Part shown: positions 8,082 through 17,112 of the stretch, piece by piece | How the letters are laid out: every line of letters starts with the position of its first letter | How positions within the stretch are numbered: the first letter of the stretch is position 1 | Assembly: GCF_030145815.1 (NCBI RefSeq) | Contig: NZ_JAIXHL010000001.1 | Span: forward strand, 124,001-188,000 | Direction: 5' to 3' | Origin: Sphingomonas sp. | Lineage (GTDB): Bacteria > Pseudomonadota > Alphaproteobacteria > Sphingomonadales > Sphingomonadaceae | DNA: 64,000 nt | Notes under the pieces: generated by a model | Databases searched by the model: none | Seen by the model: only the letters and a program-made list of their open reading frames with translations | What the model was told of the DNA's origin: nothing | Position numbers and translations under genes: made by a program

Positions 8082-8117
8082 TCAAGCCTCCCAAATCGAT
8101 ATGGGGAGAGGCCGGAA

Positions 8118-9335
8118 ATGTGGAACTTGACGGCCTATTGGCGCGGGCTTCCGTTGAAACCGCAAGGCATCGTCGTCGTCCTTGCGGGCTTCCTGCCGAT
8201 GCTCGCCATTGTCGCGATGGGCCCGGCAGTGCCCACGCTGATCGCGCATTTTGCGCATGACCCCGACGCCCGGGCGCAGGTCCCGGCCCTGATCGGTGCG
8301 CCAGGATTGACCATGGCCATCCTTGCGCCCTTTAGCGGGCTGCTGGTCGACAAATTCGGCCGGAGGCAATTGCTACTGGCGGCGACCGCATTCTACGCGG
8401 TGTTCGGCACGGTGCCGCTGCTCCTCGAAACCTTGGACCAGATTTACGTCTCCCGACTCCTGCTCGGCATCTCCGAAGCCGTCATCCTGACCGTCGTGAA
8501 TACCCTGATCGCGGACTATTGGGACGACAAGGGCCGCAAGAATTGGCTGTTTCTGCAAAGCCTGGTCGGCCCCGTGTTTGGCGGGCTCGTCGGGCTGAGC
8601 GTCGGCGAGGCGAGCAAGCTGCAGTGGAGCGCGGTGTTTTTCGTCTACCTGGCCGCCATCCCAATCTGGGCGGCCATGATGATCTGGTTATTCGAACCGA
8701 AGAAGGCAGAGGGTGGCGAAGCGTCCGCCGCGCTAGCGGTTCCCAAGACTGGCTTTCCTTGGTGGAGTGCGGCGATCACGGCGCTGGTCACATTTTTTGC
8801 GGCGATGCTCTATTACGTGTTCATCATCAACGGCGCCCTCGCTTTCGCCGAGGTCGGCGTGACGGAGCCGGATCGCTATGCGCAACTGATCGTCGTGCCG
8901 ACGCTGTTCTTTCTGGTCGGAGCGGTCCTGTTCCGTATCCTCGCGAACCGCAGCTATGCGCTCCAGCTTGGGGTGTTCTTCGCGCTGCTGGGAGCAGGCC
9001 TGGCGGCGATCGGTCTGGCGGAAACCCCGAGTGCAATGGCAGCTGGCGTCATCGTCCAGCAGATGGCGGCTGGCATGGCGGTACCGACATTGCTGGCATG
9101 GACTCACTCAAAGTTCGACTTTGCCCATCGCGGCCGGGCCATGGGCATCTGGACCGCCGCATTCTTCCTGGCGCAGTCACAGTCTCCCAGGCTTGTCCAC
9201 CTTCTCGATCAGTCCACGGGATCAATGCAGGGCGCGTTCCTGACCGCTGGACTCGTTGGGATCGTGGCGGGCGCGGTGGGGGCTGTGATCGCGCTAGCCT
9301 TGCGGAAGCTCCCCCAAGCAATTGCATCGGAATAA
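8118..9335 (+). CDS. MFS transporter, probable glycoside or aromatic-acid permease
   Basis: This 405-residue inner-membrane protein has about twelve hydrophobic segments. The loop after TM2 reads GLLVDKFGRRQLLL, the G-x-x-x-D-x-x-G-R-R signature of the major facilitator superfamily. The ATG at 8118 follows GGGGAGAG by about 7 nt. The gene is divergent from the deglycosidase operon and carries an operator-like palindrome upstream, so it is probably co-induced. The likely role is uptake of the glycoside or its aglycone across the inner membrane. No outer-membrane receptor is present on this side of the cluster within the window. The substrate cannot be told from sequence. Confidence 0.85.
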   Translation: MWNLTAYWRGLPLKPQGIVVVLAGFLPMLAIVAMGPAVPTLIAHFAHDPDARAQVPALIGAPGLTMAILAPFSGLLVDKFGRRQLLLAATAFYAVFGTVPLLLETLDQIYVSRLLLGISEAVILTVVNTLIADYWDDKGRKNWLFLQSLVGPVFGGLVGLSVGEASKLQWSAVFFVYLAAIPIWAAMMIWLFEPKKAEGGEASAALAVPKTGFPWWSAAITALVTFFAAMLYYVFIINGALAFAEVGVTEPDRYAQLIVVPTLFFLVGAVLFRILANRSYALQLGVFFALLGAGLAAIGLAETPSAMAAGVIVQQMAAGMAVPTLLAWTHSKFDFAHRGRAMGIWTAAFFLAQSQSPRLVHLLDQSTGSMQGAFLTAGLVGIVAGAVGAVIALALRKLPQAIASE

Positions 9336-9528
9336 TTGCGGTACCTCCAAACGCGCGGGTCTTCGCGTTCTTTGCACCCCACCCGGCGAATTAAAGGAGC
9401 GCAAAACGAACAAATTCAAGCGCGCTTACGCAAACCGAACCCCAATTTTTCTGGGGCACCGGCGGGGGCACGTCGTTCAAGACAAGTGCGTCCACCTAAG
9501 TATATTCAAAGAGTTAGATGATTGCTTT

Positions 9529-9548
9529 GAATCCCTCCCGCTCCGCCA
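9529..9548 (+). repeat. tRNA 3'-end-like sequence, candidate attachment-site scar
   Basis: GAATCCCTCCCGCTCCGCCA looks like the T-arm, acceptor strand and CCA of a tRNA (tRNA-Ser-like), but no tRNA body precedes it: the upstream sequence does not fold into a cloverleaf. Such 3'-end copies are left at the far end of elements that integrate into tRNA genes. It sits at the border between an intact catabolic cluster and a stretch of broken genes. Confidence 0.45.
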
Positions 9549-10129
9549 ATTTTATAACAAAAGCTCTATGTAATCAGATCCTTGATTGCTTATAGCTGAG
9601 GCAGCCTCACTAAATCAGTTTGTCCATAATTCGATGTGATGTCGGGTACGGCCTCTTCTTGACGGCTCATCGACGATCTGTCGAAAGGATCTCCAGTACT
9701 CGCACGGCCGCTTGCCGGACTAGTTTCGGGATGTGCCGCTAGTCTGCTGCGCGCCCGAATGTGGTCGTTGATGCACGTGTGGGACAATGCCGAAGCCGGT
9801 CCCCTCCGCGGAACTCGCAACGGGCCGAAAGTTGGACTTTGCCGACAGCTCCCTATTGGATCGGCAGCCCGGTAAGCGACCGATCGTTAAGCGGCCCAGC
9901 GACGGCGTCGCGCTCCACTTCGACGATCCCGAACCGCTGAAGGTTGGGCCAAAGCTTGGACGCCCCTCAACGTCTAGTCCATTTGGACTGAACAGCCGGC
10001 AAGTGCCGTCGGCGGCACGATGTCATGGCACACGTCGAGGGAATTGCGCTCAACCGGCACAAGCGCCTGCTTGCATAGACGAGCAATCTTGCACTTGTCC
10101 GCGCCAATGCCGAATGGCGACCGCTACCG
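9549..10129. other. Gene-poor stretch
   Basis: Only short open frames without ribosome sites or recognisable domains are present on either strand. The start is relatively AT-rich (around 9541-9600) compared with the flanking operons. I see no gene that I can support; with the remnants that follow it reads as decayed accessory DNA. Confidence 0.5.
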
Positions 10130-10448
10130 GTTGATGCTCTGGGCAAGCTAGTCACCGACGGCCCACCGGTCGATCATGCCGACCTCCAGCGCGTTCTGCT
10201 TGCTGAGCTGGAAGTCGTGCAAGCCAAGGTTGAGTCGAACGACGCCAATTCACGAGACCTGTTCTATGATGGTGGGAGGCCCAAGCGCGAGGAGCCGTCC
10301 AATGACGTTCTTGTGACGTTGCTGCGACAGACTGACCGGCCACTCACCTTCACGCTTGAGCCGCATCTCGGCGACAACCGCGAAGGCGACATTTGGTGCG
10401 AAAGCGGCATCCTTGCCGTCGCGATCGAGTGCAAGCGGCCCGGAGGAA
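10130..10448 (+). pseudogene. Remnant of a nuclease-like C-terminal domain protein
   Basis: An open frame without a proper start encodes VDALGKLVTDG at its beginning and later DNREGDIWCESG and VAIECKR. The last two resemble the D...(E)xK core of PD-(D/E)XK-type C-terminal domains found in large ATP-binding proteins of genomic islands. The frame is lost after about 10448, where an unrelated remnant begins. It is probably the tail end of a once larger gene. The domain call is tentative. Confidence 0.35.
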
Positions 10449-10454
10449 TGACCG

Positions 10455-10960
10455 TTACGAAGCGCTCTCTGTCCGCGACAGCGGGCAGCATCGGCGACTG
10501 ATCGAGCAAGGCGCAGCCATTCCCATCGGCCTGCCGCAGAAGGCTGCGCGAAATGGAGTATCTGTCGAGGACTTCCGCCAACAGCGACTCGAAAGCTTCA
10601 TCGGGCCGCGATGGGAGTCGTTCGTTGTTGTCAGCATCCTCGACCTTGTCGGTGAGCAATGCGAAGCATTCGCGTATCGCCATGAAGAGCGGGAAGAGAT
10701 CGACCTTATTCTCGAATGGCGCGACCGCGCACCGCCTGAGCGGTGGGCGATCGAAGTGGCGGGTCGTAAGTTTGGGAACCACTCCTCCAACCATTTTGCC
10801 GCGTCCCTCCGATCACTTGGGCGTAGGCGAAAGTAGCCGTTTTGTTGTTTTCCGAGATGACTCGTGCAGCGGAGGAGCGCGAGGCAGGGGCGGAGTTCCA
10901 GCCTTGACGCTGCCCCGCATGTCCGATCGCCTTAAGACACGAATGCGCCGATCGACCGTC
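10455..10960 (+). pseudogene. Remnant of a DUF4143-type ATPase C-terminal domain, frameshifted
   Basis: One frame encodes LSVRDSGQHRRLIEQ, then GPRWESFVVVSILDLV and IDLILEWRDR...WAIEVAGRK. This follows the order seen in the C-terminal DUF4143 domain of archaeal/bacterial AAA ATPases (RDSG, W-E-F, D-hydrophobic-hydrophobic, A-I-E-K). Around 10823 the homology passes to another frame (GESSRFVVFRDDS), so the gene is frameshifted. It also lacks the N-terminal ATPase half. It is a decayed fragment. Confidence 0.45.
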
Positions 10961-11215
10961 GGTCAACTAATCCGCCCGCTTAAGTAATAGCGCGCTGCCT
11001 TGTCCGCTTACCATGACGCCCCGTCGACGACTGACTGTCGGCAAGCGGCCATAAGCGGAAGGGCCGCTGTCCGCATGAGCTGCCGGTTGGCAATGCGCCC
11101 TGATTGCAGGCCTTGCGCTCTTGCTAATCCCACCATCGTTAAGAGGCCTTTTTCGGCTACCGAGCCCTCCATGGATTGGCAAGGAGGAGCGGCCACGCTT
11201 CAACCAGGCTACGCG

Positions 11216-12850
11216 TCACTCCTCCAATGGGGCCTCGCACCTGAAGCTACTCAAGGCGGCGGTCGATCCGACACCCCGATAGACAGCGCGCTGGGGATAT
11301 GGACATAGCGGGCGCTGCATCGCGATCCTCCCTGACTCTTCGCCCGAGAATTTGCTCGCAACGATCTGATCAGGTGCCTCGCCGCGCTCGGTCCATGCGA
11401 TCAGGGCGGAGAACAAGTCGTGCCGCGCATCGTCCGAAGGCGGGCGTGGCGGGATGCCCAAAGTGGTGTTGAACGCGTCCGGTCCGGTGCCGCCGCCGCA
11501 ATGCATTATTCCGGGCGCCATGAACAGCCGCGCGCTGTCGGCCAGCTTGCCCATCCCGCCCATCTGCGCTGCATGGCGATCAAAGAAGGCGACCGACTGG
11601 CCCGGTGGCACCAACGTATCGGCGAGGCCGTGGAACACGATCAGCTTGCCGCCCCGCTGCGCGAACGGCGCAAGCGTGCCGCGCATCGCATCGTTCACGA
11701 TCGGGTCGAGCTGCGCATCGACCACCGGCATGTCACGGTCGAAATCGAACCCGTTCCAGTCCCAATTGGCACCGAACACCCATTTGAACAGGCTGCCGAA
11801 GGGCGGTTGTCCATTGATCGGCTTTTGCAGGAACGACCAGCCGAACGTGTCGGGCATTTCGCTTCCCGGCAGCCAGCCGAAGAAGGTCGGCTTACCATCG
11901 CGATCGGTCGGGCCGGAGTAGAAGGCGCGCGCCGTCGCGACCTCGCCGTCGGTCAGGCAGTTCTCCGATGCTCCGGCCTTGCACTGCAGGACCTGCGGGT
12001 CGAAGCGACAGGCCATCGGATCTGAAATGAAGCGATCCCCCGCAAGGCCATGTCCCTGCCGCCAACAGGCGGCGATCGCGGACTGGTTGAGCAGCTTGAG
12101 CTTGGCCTCGGGCAGCAGGCGTCCGGGTGCGCGATTGGCAGCGGCATAATTCCACAAAACCGCGGCATGGCCCCACGTCCGGTTCATCACCGGCGCGCCG
12201 ACCAGGATGCCGTCATAATCCTGCGGATAATACAGCGCCTCGATCAGCCCCATCTGTCCGCCGGTCGAGCAGCCGGTATAGTAGGATCGCCGCGCAGCCC
12301 GGCCGTAAAATGCGGCCGTGATTGCCTTGCCCGTCACGGTCATCGCATGCGCGGACAGGCGCCCCCAATCGCGCCACTTGCGCGGCTGACCGATCAGCGC
12401 GTCGCCCTCCAGCGGGGTCGCGGGCGCGGTGCCGGCGTCGGTCGTCGCGGTGGCAAAGCCGCGCCGCAGCCCCTCGACCATGCCCGAATAGCCGAGCGCA
12501 AAGCTGCCCGCGAACCCGCCGCTGCCATTGCCATGAAACACTCCGGCCCAGTCGCTGGCGGGCAGCCACAGTTCGACGCCGATGTCCGATCCCGGCTCGG
12601 ACTGCACGCGCGCGACGACGCGACAGAAGCTGCGATACCCCGGCACGTCGCCGGTTGCCGTAGTCTTGGTCGGCTTGGCCGGAACGAACGTTGCGCTGGA
12701 GATGGTCGTGTCGCGCAGCTTCAACGTTGCCAGTGCGGCACAGCGTGCGGCGGGATCGGAGCCTCGGGCAAGGGCGGGTGCGCTCCAGCAAATCGCGCCG
12801 AGCGCTGCTGCCGCGATCCAATGACGGGTGTTCATGGGATTGTGCCTCAT
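11216..12850 (-). CDS. Tannase/feruloyl-esterase-family hydrolase, secreted
   Basis: The ATG at 12850 overlaps the MFS stop (TGATG) and gives 544 residues with a signal peptide (about residues 6-30, ending SAPALARG). The family's serine motif is GCSTGGQMG. The catalytic aspartate lies in the HGLADTLVPP region, and the histidine in GIMHCGGGTG. The cysteines beside the serine and histidine are the known tannase-family feature that forms a disulfide next to the active site. The family includes tannases, feruloyl esterases and MHETase. Here it is the last gene of a TonB receptor, ligase, dehydrogenase and MFS operon, so it probably hydrolyses an imported ester in the periplasm. The ester is not known. 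Confidence 0.85.
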   Translation of the reverse strand: MRHNPMNTRHWIAAAALGAICWSAPALARGSDPAARCAALATLKLRDTTISSATFVPAKPTKTTATGDVPGYRSFCRVVARVQSEPGSDIGVELWLPASDWAGVFHGNGSGGFAGSFALGYSGMVEGLRRGFATATTDAGTAPATPLEGDALIGQPRKWRDWGRLSAHAMTVTGKAITAAFYGRAARRSYYTGCSTGGQMGLIEALYYPQDYDGILVGAPVMNRTWGHAAVLWNYAAANRAPGRLLPEAKLKLLNQSAIAACWRQGHGLAGDRFISDPMACRFDPQVLQCKAGASENCLTDGEVATARAFYSGPTDRDGKPTFFGWLPGSEMPDTFGWSFLQKPINGQPPFGSLFKWVFGANWDWNGFDFDRDMPVVDAQLDPIVNDAMRGTLAPFAQRGGKLIVFHGLADTLVPPGQSVAFFDRHAAQMGGMGKLADSARLFMAPGIMHCGGGTGPDAFNTTLGIPPRPPSDDARHDLFSALIAWTERGEAPDQIVASKFSGEESGRIAMQRPLCPYPQRAVYRGVGSTAALSSFRCEAPLEE

Positions 12851-14130
12851 CAACGCCCCTCCGCCCGCCGGATCAGCCGCGCGAGCCACAGGAACAGCAG
12901 CGCCGCGATCAGATACATCGGGGCGAGTGCGTAGAACGCCATCTGCAGCGAATGCCCGCCATAATCCGGACGAAAGAAATCGCTCATCATGCCGACAAAG
13001 GTCGGGCCGAGGCCGAGGCCGATCAGGTTCATCACCAGCAGCAGCAGCGCGCCCGAGATCACGCGCGCGTCCGGCGCGACCTCCCCCTGCACGAAGGTGA
13101 CGGTCGCGGGGAGGAAGAACGAGTTGAGGAACAGCGGCACGAACAGCAACGCCAATGCGAGCGGCCAGCTGTCGACCGTCACGAAACCGAGGAAGAAGGG
13201 CAAGGCGATCAGCAGCGAGAGCGCGGGCAGCGTCGCATAGGCCGCCTTGTTGCGCACCGCGAACCGGTCGATCAGCTTCCCCGACGCAAAGATGCCGGCG
13301 CCCATCCCAAGGCCCACCGCGAGCGCGTACCAGATTGCGACCTGATCCAGCGTCATCCCCTTTTCCCGCATCAGGAACAGTGTCGCGAAATTGGCGAGGC
13401 CATAGGTGATGAAGTTCGCCGCGCCGCTAGCCAGCGCAGCAACCGCGAGCAACTTGTTGCCGAAAAAGGCGAGGATCGTCTGGACGAAGCCCGGTGCTGG
13501 CCCCGCCGCGGCAACCGGCGCCGGATCGAACCGGCCGCGCGGCGGCTCGGGGATCAGGAAATAGACCACCACGGCCGTCACCACCCCGATCGCGCCCACC
13601 ACGTAAAAGGGCACGCGCCAGTCGAACGCCGCCGCCAACGACGCGCCGAACGCCACGCCCAGCGCCGATCCGATCGGCGGGCCGAGGTTGAAGATGCCCA
13701 TCGCCGTGCCGCGCTGTTCGCGCGGAAAGGTGTCAGAGATGATCGCATAGGAAGGCGGCACCCCACCGGCCTCGCCGACGCCGACCGCCATGCGCGCCAC
13801 CGCGAGCTGCCCATAGTTGGACGCCATCCCGCATGCGACCGTGGCGGCGCTCCACAGCCCGCAGGCGAGCGAGAGCACCTTCACCCGGTTGCTGCGGTCA
13901 GCCAGCCAGCCGACCGGGATCGCGATGAAGCAATAGAACAGCGCGAAGTAAAAACCGGTGATGTAGCCGAGCTGGCCATCGCTGATCTGCAAACTGTCCT
14001 GGATCGGCTTGGCGAGGATCGACACCAGCTGGCGATCGAGGAAGTTCAGGACATAGACGAAGCACAACATCCCCAGCACCAGGCCGCGGGGTGCGGCGCG
14101 TCCTCCCGCCTGCATCGCGTCGGTCGCCAT
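12850..14130 (-). CDS. MFS transporter, spinster/aromatic-acid type
   Basis: This 426-residue inner-membrane protein has about twelve transmembrane segments. It has FVYVLNFLDRQLVSILAK in TM1 and the MFS loop motif GWLADRSNRVKVL. It is clearly paralogous to the carrier at 27640-28926; long identical stretches include ILAKPIQDSL, FYCFIAIPVGW and GEAGGVPPSYAII. It overlaps the hydroxyacyl-CoA dehydrogenase upstream and the esterase downstream (TGATG each), so all are translated from one message. It probably moves the ester or its hydrolysis product into the cytoplasm. The substrate is inferred only from the operon. Confidence 0.88.
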   Translation of the reverse strand: MATDAMQAGGRAAPRGLVLGMLCFVYVLNFLDRQLVSILAKPIQDSLQISDGQLGYITGFYFALFYCFIAIPVGWLADRSNRVKVLSLACGLWSAATVACGMASNYGQLAVARMAVGVGEAGGVPPSYAIISDTFPREQRGTAMGIFNLGPPIGSALGVAFGASLAAAFDWRVPFYVVGAIGVVTAVVVYFLIPEPPRGRFDPAPVAAAGPAPGFVQTILAFFGNKLLAVAALASGAANFITYGLANFATLFLMREKGMTLDQVAIWYALAVGLGMGAGIFASGKLIDRFAVRNKAAYATLPALSLLIALPFFLGFVTVDSWPLALALLFVPLFLNSFFLPATVTFVQGEVAPDARVISGALLLLVMNLIGLGLGPTFVGMMSDFFRPDYGGHSLQMAFYALAPMYLIAALLFLWLARLIRRAEGR

Positions 14131-15002
14131 CAGCCTGCACTCCCATCAAGTTTCGCGGGGTCCTTGTCGATCCAGCCCGGACGGCCCCTTCCGCCCCCCA
14201 GCCCGGCGGCGACGCGCTGTTTGAGCAACGCGGGCGGCCGGAACCGCTCACCATAAGCGTCCTGCAGGATTTCCTGCACCTGCAGGCACAGATCGGACGT
14301 CACGACATCCATCATCGCAAACGGCCCGATCGGATGGCCAAGACCCAGGCGGCACGCGGTGTCGAGATCGGCGGGCGTCGCCACCCCTTCTTCGACCAGC
14401 TTGACCGCTTCGATCAGCAGCGCGTGGAGCATGCGGTTCACCGCGAAACCGGCAACGTCGCGAACGCGTACCGGCTGTTTGCCGATGTCGCGCATCAATA
14501 ACGTCACCTTATCCGCAATCGCCGCCTCGGTTGCGAAGCCGGAAATGACCTCGACCAGCTGCATCCGCGACACCGGCGAGAAATAATGCGTCCCGATGAA
14601 CCGCGCGCGTCGTTCGGGTGTCAGGAACGCGGCGAGGGTCGAAATCGGCAATGTCGACGTGTTGCTCGCGAAGATGCAGGACGGCGCGCAAATCCGGTCC
14701 AGCGCACGCAGCACATCGGCCTTAGCGTCCAGCGCTTCATACACCGCCTCGGTCATGATCGTGCAGTCGCGCAGCGCGTCGAGGCTGGTGACCGTCGCGA
14801 TCCGAACCAGGGCCGCCTCCGCCGCTTCGCGCGCATAGGTCCCGCGCGCCACGCCCTTGTCGAGCACGCCGCGCAACCGCGCGAGCGCGCGGTCCAGCGC
14901 GTCCCCGCTGCGATCGTGCAGCAGCACGTCATGCCCCGCGAGCGCGAACACCAGCGCGATCTCGGCCCCCATCAGGCCCGCACCGACGACCCCGGCTTTC
15001 AT
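14130..15002 (-). CDS. 3-hydroxyacyl-CoA (3-hydroxybutyryl-CoA) dehydrogenase
   Basis: The ATG at 15002 overlaps the ligase stop (ATGA); an earlier in-frame start would lie inside the ligase. The 290-residue product begins MKAGVVGAGLMGAEIALVFA, the NAD-binding Rossmann motif GxGxxG of this family. It continues with FASNTSTLPI and RFIGTHYFSP, which contains the family's catalytic histidine. The C-terminal helical domain includes KQPVRVRDVAGFAVNRM and GHPIGPFAMMDVV. The length matches the short, single-function enzymes. It oxidises (S)-3-hydroxyacyl-CoA to 3-ketoacyl-CoA with NAD+. Beside an acetoacetyl-CoA-synthetase-like gene it probably handles a four-carbon hydroxy acid. Confidence 0.88.
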   Translation of the reverse strand: MKAGVVGAGLMGAEIALVFALAGHDVLLHDRSGDALDRALARLRGVLDKGVARGTYAREAAEAALVRIATVTSLDALRDCTIMTEAVYEALDAKADVLRALDRICAPSCIFASNTSTLPISTLAAFLTPERRARFIGTHYFSPVSRMQLVEVISGFATEAAIADKVTLLMRDIGKQPVRVRDVAGFAVNRMLHALLIEAVKLVEEGVATPADLDTACRLGLGHPIGPFAMMDVVTSDLCLQVQEILQDAYGERFRPPALLKQRVAAGLGGGRGRPGWIDKDPAKLDGSAG

Positions 15003-17044
15003 GCCACGGCTCCCGCGGAAATATCCGACGCGCGCTGCCGCCAGTGCTGCGCTTGCTGGATATACCAGGGAAGCACTTCCGGTGTGGCGGTGGCATCGGG
15101 GCTGACCACCTTCTCGACCGGCCATCCGGCGAACAGCCGCTTGATCGGCAGTTCCTGCTTCTTCCCCGACAAGGTGCGCGGGATGCCGGGCGCAGCGATC
15201 ACGCGATCGGGCACAAAGCGTGGCGACAGGCTGGTGCGGATCGCCACTGCGATTGCCCCCTCCAGCGCGGCGTCGACCGCGAATCCTTCGCTTGGAACGA
15301 CGAATAGGATCAGCCGACTTTCGCCCTGCGCGGTTTCAAGGTCGATCAGCATCGAGTCGGCCACCTGCGGCAATTGCTCGACCGCCGAGTAGATTTCTGC
15401 TGTGCCCATGCGCACGCCATGCCGGTTGATCGTCGCGTCGCTGCGGCCCGAGATGGTGCAGCTGCCATCGCTGCCGATCGTCAGCCAGTCGCCATGCCGC
15501 CAAACGCCGGGCCAGGTCGCGAAATAGGAGTCGTGATAGCGGCTGCCGTCGGCATCGCCCCAGAAATAGAGCGGCATGCTCGGGAACGGGCGCGTGCAGA
15601 CCAGCTCGCCCACTTCATCGACGACCGGCTTGCCCTGCTCGTCCCACGCCGCAATCGCCGCGCCCAGATGGCGGCACTGCAGGCGGCCGGGCGTATCGGG
15701 CAGTTCGGGGTTACCGGCCATGAAGGCGGCGGCGATCTCGGTCCCGCCGCTGACATTGCACCACCAGATATCGGGGCGGCCCAGTTGCGCGAATTGCGCA
15801 CTGCCCCAGCGCTGGACGGCGGGCGGCAGCGGCGACCCCGTGCTGCCCAGTGCGCGAATGCGCTCGACCCCGGCGATGCGGGTGATATCGATCCCGGCCT
15901 TGCGGCAGCTGGCGAAAAAGGCCGCCCCCGCGCCGAACCAAGTCACGCCGCTGCGCGCCGCGAAATACCACAATCGCGTCCAGTCGGGGTCCGCCTTGGT
16001 CCCGCTCGGCGATCCGTCGAACAGGCAGATGGTCGTCCCGCTCAGCAACCCGCCGACCTGGATGTTCCACATCACCCAGCCGCTCGCGCTGTACCAATGG
16101 AAGCGCTCGCCGAAATTATTCGGCGCGTAGCTTGGACCGAGATCGAAATGCAGCCGCCCGGCGGCAGTCGCGACCAGCACGCCGCCATGACCGTGGACGA
16201 TCGCCTTGGGCAGGCCGGTGGTGCCGCTGGAATAGAGGATCCACAGCGGATGATCGAACGGCAGCCATTCCGGCTCGAACGTCGCGACCGCATCATCGTC
16301 GCGGGAGAGCGTGGTTGCCAAGTCGATGGCACCGGGGATTTCGCCCGTCGCGCAACCGCTGGTGACGAGGAAGATGTTTTCCAGACTGGGAAGCTGCGCG
16401 CAAAGGTCGCGAACGGCGGCTGTGCGGTCCAGCGCTTTGCCCGCATAGAAGACGCCATCGACCGCAATCAGCGCCTTGGGCGCGGTTTGCCGCCAGCGAT
16501 CGAGCACCGCATTGGTGCCCATGTCGGGCGAGCACAGGGTCCAGATCGCGCCGATACTGGCGCAGGCGAGCAGCCCGATCACCGCCGCAGGAATATTGGG
16601 CAGATAGGCAGCGACGCGGTCCCCCGGCGCGATCCCGCGCGCGCGCAGGGCAAGGGCGAGCGCGGCGGACTGGCGGCGCAGCTCCGCCCAGCTCAGCGTG
16701 ACGCTGGAGCCGCGCTCGTCGATGGCGATGATCGCCGGCTGCCCCGCCGCGTCTGCCGCCTCGGCATGGCGGAATACGTGCTGCGCGTAATTGACCTGCG
16801 CGCCGTCGAACCATCGCGCGCCCGGCATCCCCTTGTCGCTCAGCACCGCAGTGAACGGCGTTGGTGATTCAATGCCTTCAAACTCCCAGATGCTGCGCCA
16901 GAACCCGTCCAGATCCTCGACCGACCAGCGGTGCAGGTCTTCGAAGCTGGCAAAGGATCGCCCGTGCGTCTGCGCCAGCCAGTCGCGATAGCGCCGGATC
17001 TGCGGCACGGGCTGGGGGAGGGAGACGCTGGAACCGGTCATCAA
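14999..17044 (-). CDS. Acetoacetyl-CoA synthetase-like acyl-CoA ligase
   Basis: This 681-residue ANL-superfamily ligase matches acetoacetate-CoA ligases in length and in its N-terminal region (SFEDLHRWSVEDLDGFWRSI, then GARWFDGAQVNYAQ). The adenylation core has LYSSGTTGLPKAIVHGHGG. The C-terminal hinge and lysine region read GRSDATINRHGVRMGTAEIY and SGKKQELPIKRL. It would activate acetoacetate or 3-hydroxybutyrate-like acids with ATP and CoA. It is the second gene of the minus-strand operon, after a 68-nt gap from the TonB receptor that contains a hairpin, and it overlaps the next gene by 4 nt. The exact acid is uncertain. Confidence 0.85.
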   Translation of the reverse strand: MMTGSSVSLPQPVPQIRRYRDWLAQTHGRSFASFEDLHRWSVEDLDGFWRSIWEFEGIESPTPFTAVLSDKGMPGARWFDGAQVNYAQHVFRHAEAADAAGQPAIIAIDERGSSVTLSWAELRRQSAALALALRARGIAPGDRVAAYLPNIPAAVIGLLACASIGAIWTLCSPDMGTNAVLDRWRQTAPKALIAVDGVFYAGKALDRTAAVRDLCAQLPSLENIFLVTSGCATGEIPGAIDLATTLSRDDDAVATFEPEWLPFDHPLWILYSSGTTGLPKAIVHGHGGVLVATAAGRLHFDLGPSYAPNNFGERFHWYSASGWVMWNIQVGGLLSGTTICLFDGSPSGTKADPDWTRLWYFAARSGVTWFGAGAAFFASCRKAGIDITRIAGVERIRALGSTGSPLPPAVQRWGSAQFAQLGRPDIWWCNVSGGTEIAAAFMAGNPELPDTPGRLQCRHLGAAIAAWDEQGKPVVDEVGELVCTRPFPSMPLYFWGDADGSRYHDSYFATWPGVWRHGDWLTIGSDGSCTISGRSDATINRHGVRMGTAEIYSAVEQLPQVADSMLIDLETAQGESRLILFVVPSEGFAVDAALEGAIAVAIRTSLSPRFVPDRVIAAPGIPRTLSGKKQELPIKRLFAGWPVEKVVSPDATATPEVLPWYIQQAQHWRQRASDISAGAVA

Positions 17045-17076
17045 AAGTCAAACCTTGTTGTCATCATGCAATGCGG

Positions 17077-17104
17077 GGGCGGCGCCCTGTGAGAGACGCC
17101 GCCC
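17077..17104 (-). terminator. Intra-operon hairpin after the TonB receptor
   Basis: GGGCGGCG (17077-17084) and CGCCGCCC (17097-17104) form a perfect 8-bp stem with a 12-nt loop, in the 68-nt gap between the receptor and ligase genes. No T-tract follows, so it is more likely an RNA-stabilising or partial terminator element that would let the receptor be expressed above the downstream enzymes. Confidence 0.4.
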
Positions 17105-17112
17105 GCCAGCGA

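Larger units (their letters stand above)
7674..8117. promoter_or_regulatory. 444-nt divergent control region between deglycosidase and MFS genes
   Basis: I find no convincing gene here. The region separates the minus-strand deglycosidase operon from the plus-strand MFS gene. It has an operator-like site near each end (7689-7698 and 8072-8081) and AT-rich patches around 7930-7970 (AAAATTAGTATGACC, TTTGTCAAATATTCG) where promoters would be expected. GGGGAGAG at 8103-8110 is the ribosome site of the MFS gene. Confidence 0.6.

Noticed and set aside
9590..10134. Short open frames of 76 and 115 codons
   Set aside because: No ribosome sites, no recognisable domains, and they lie in a decayed stretch.
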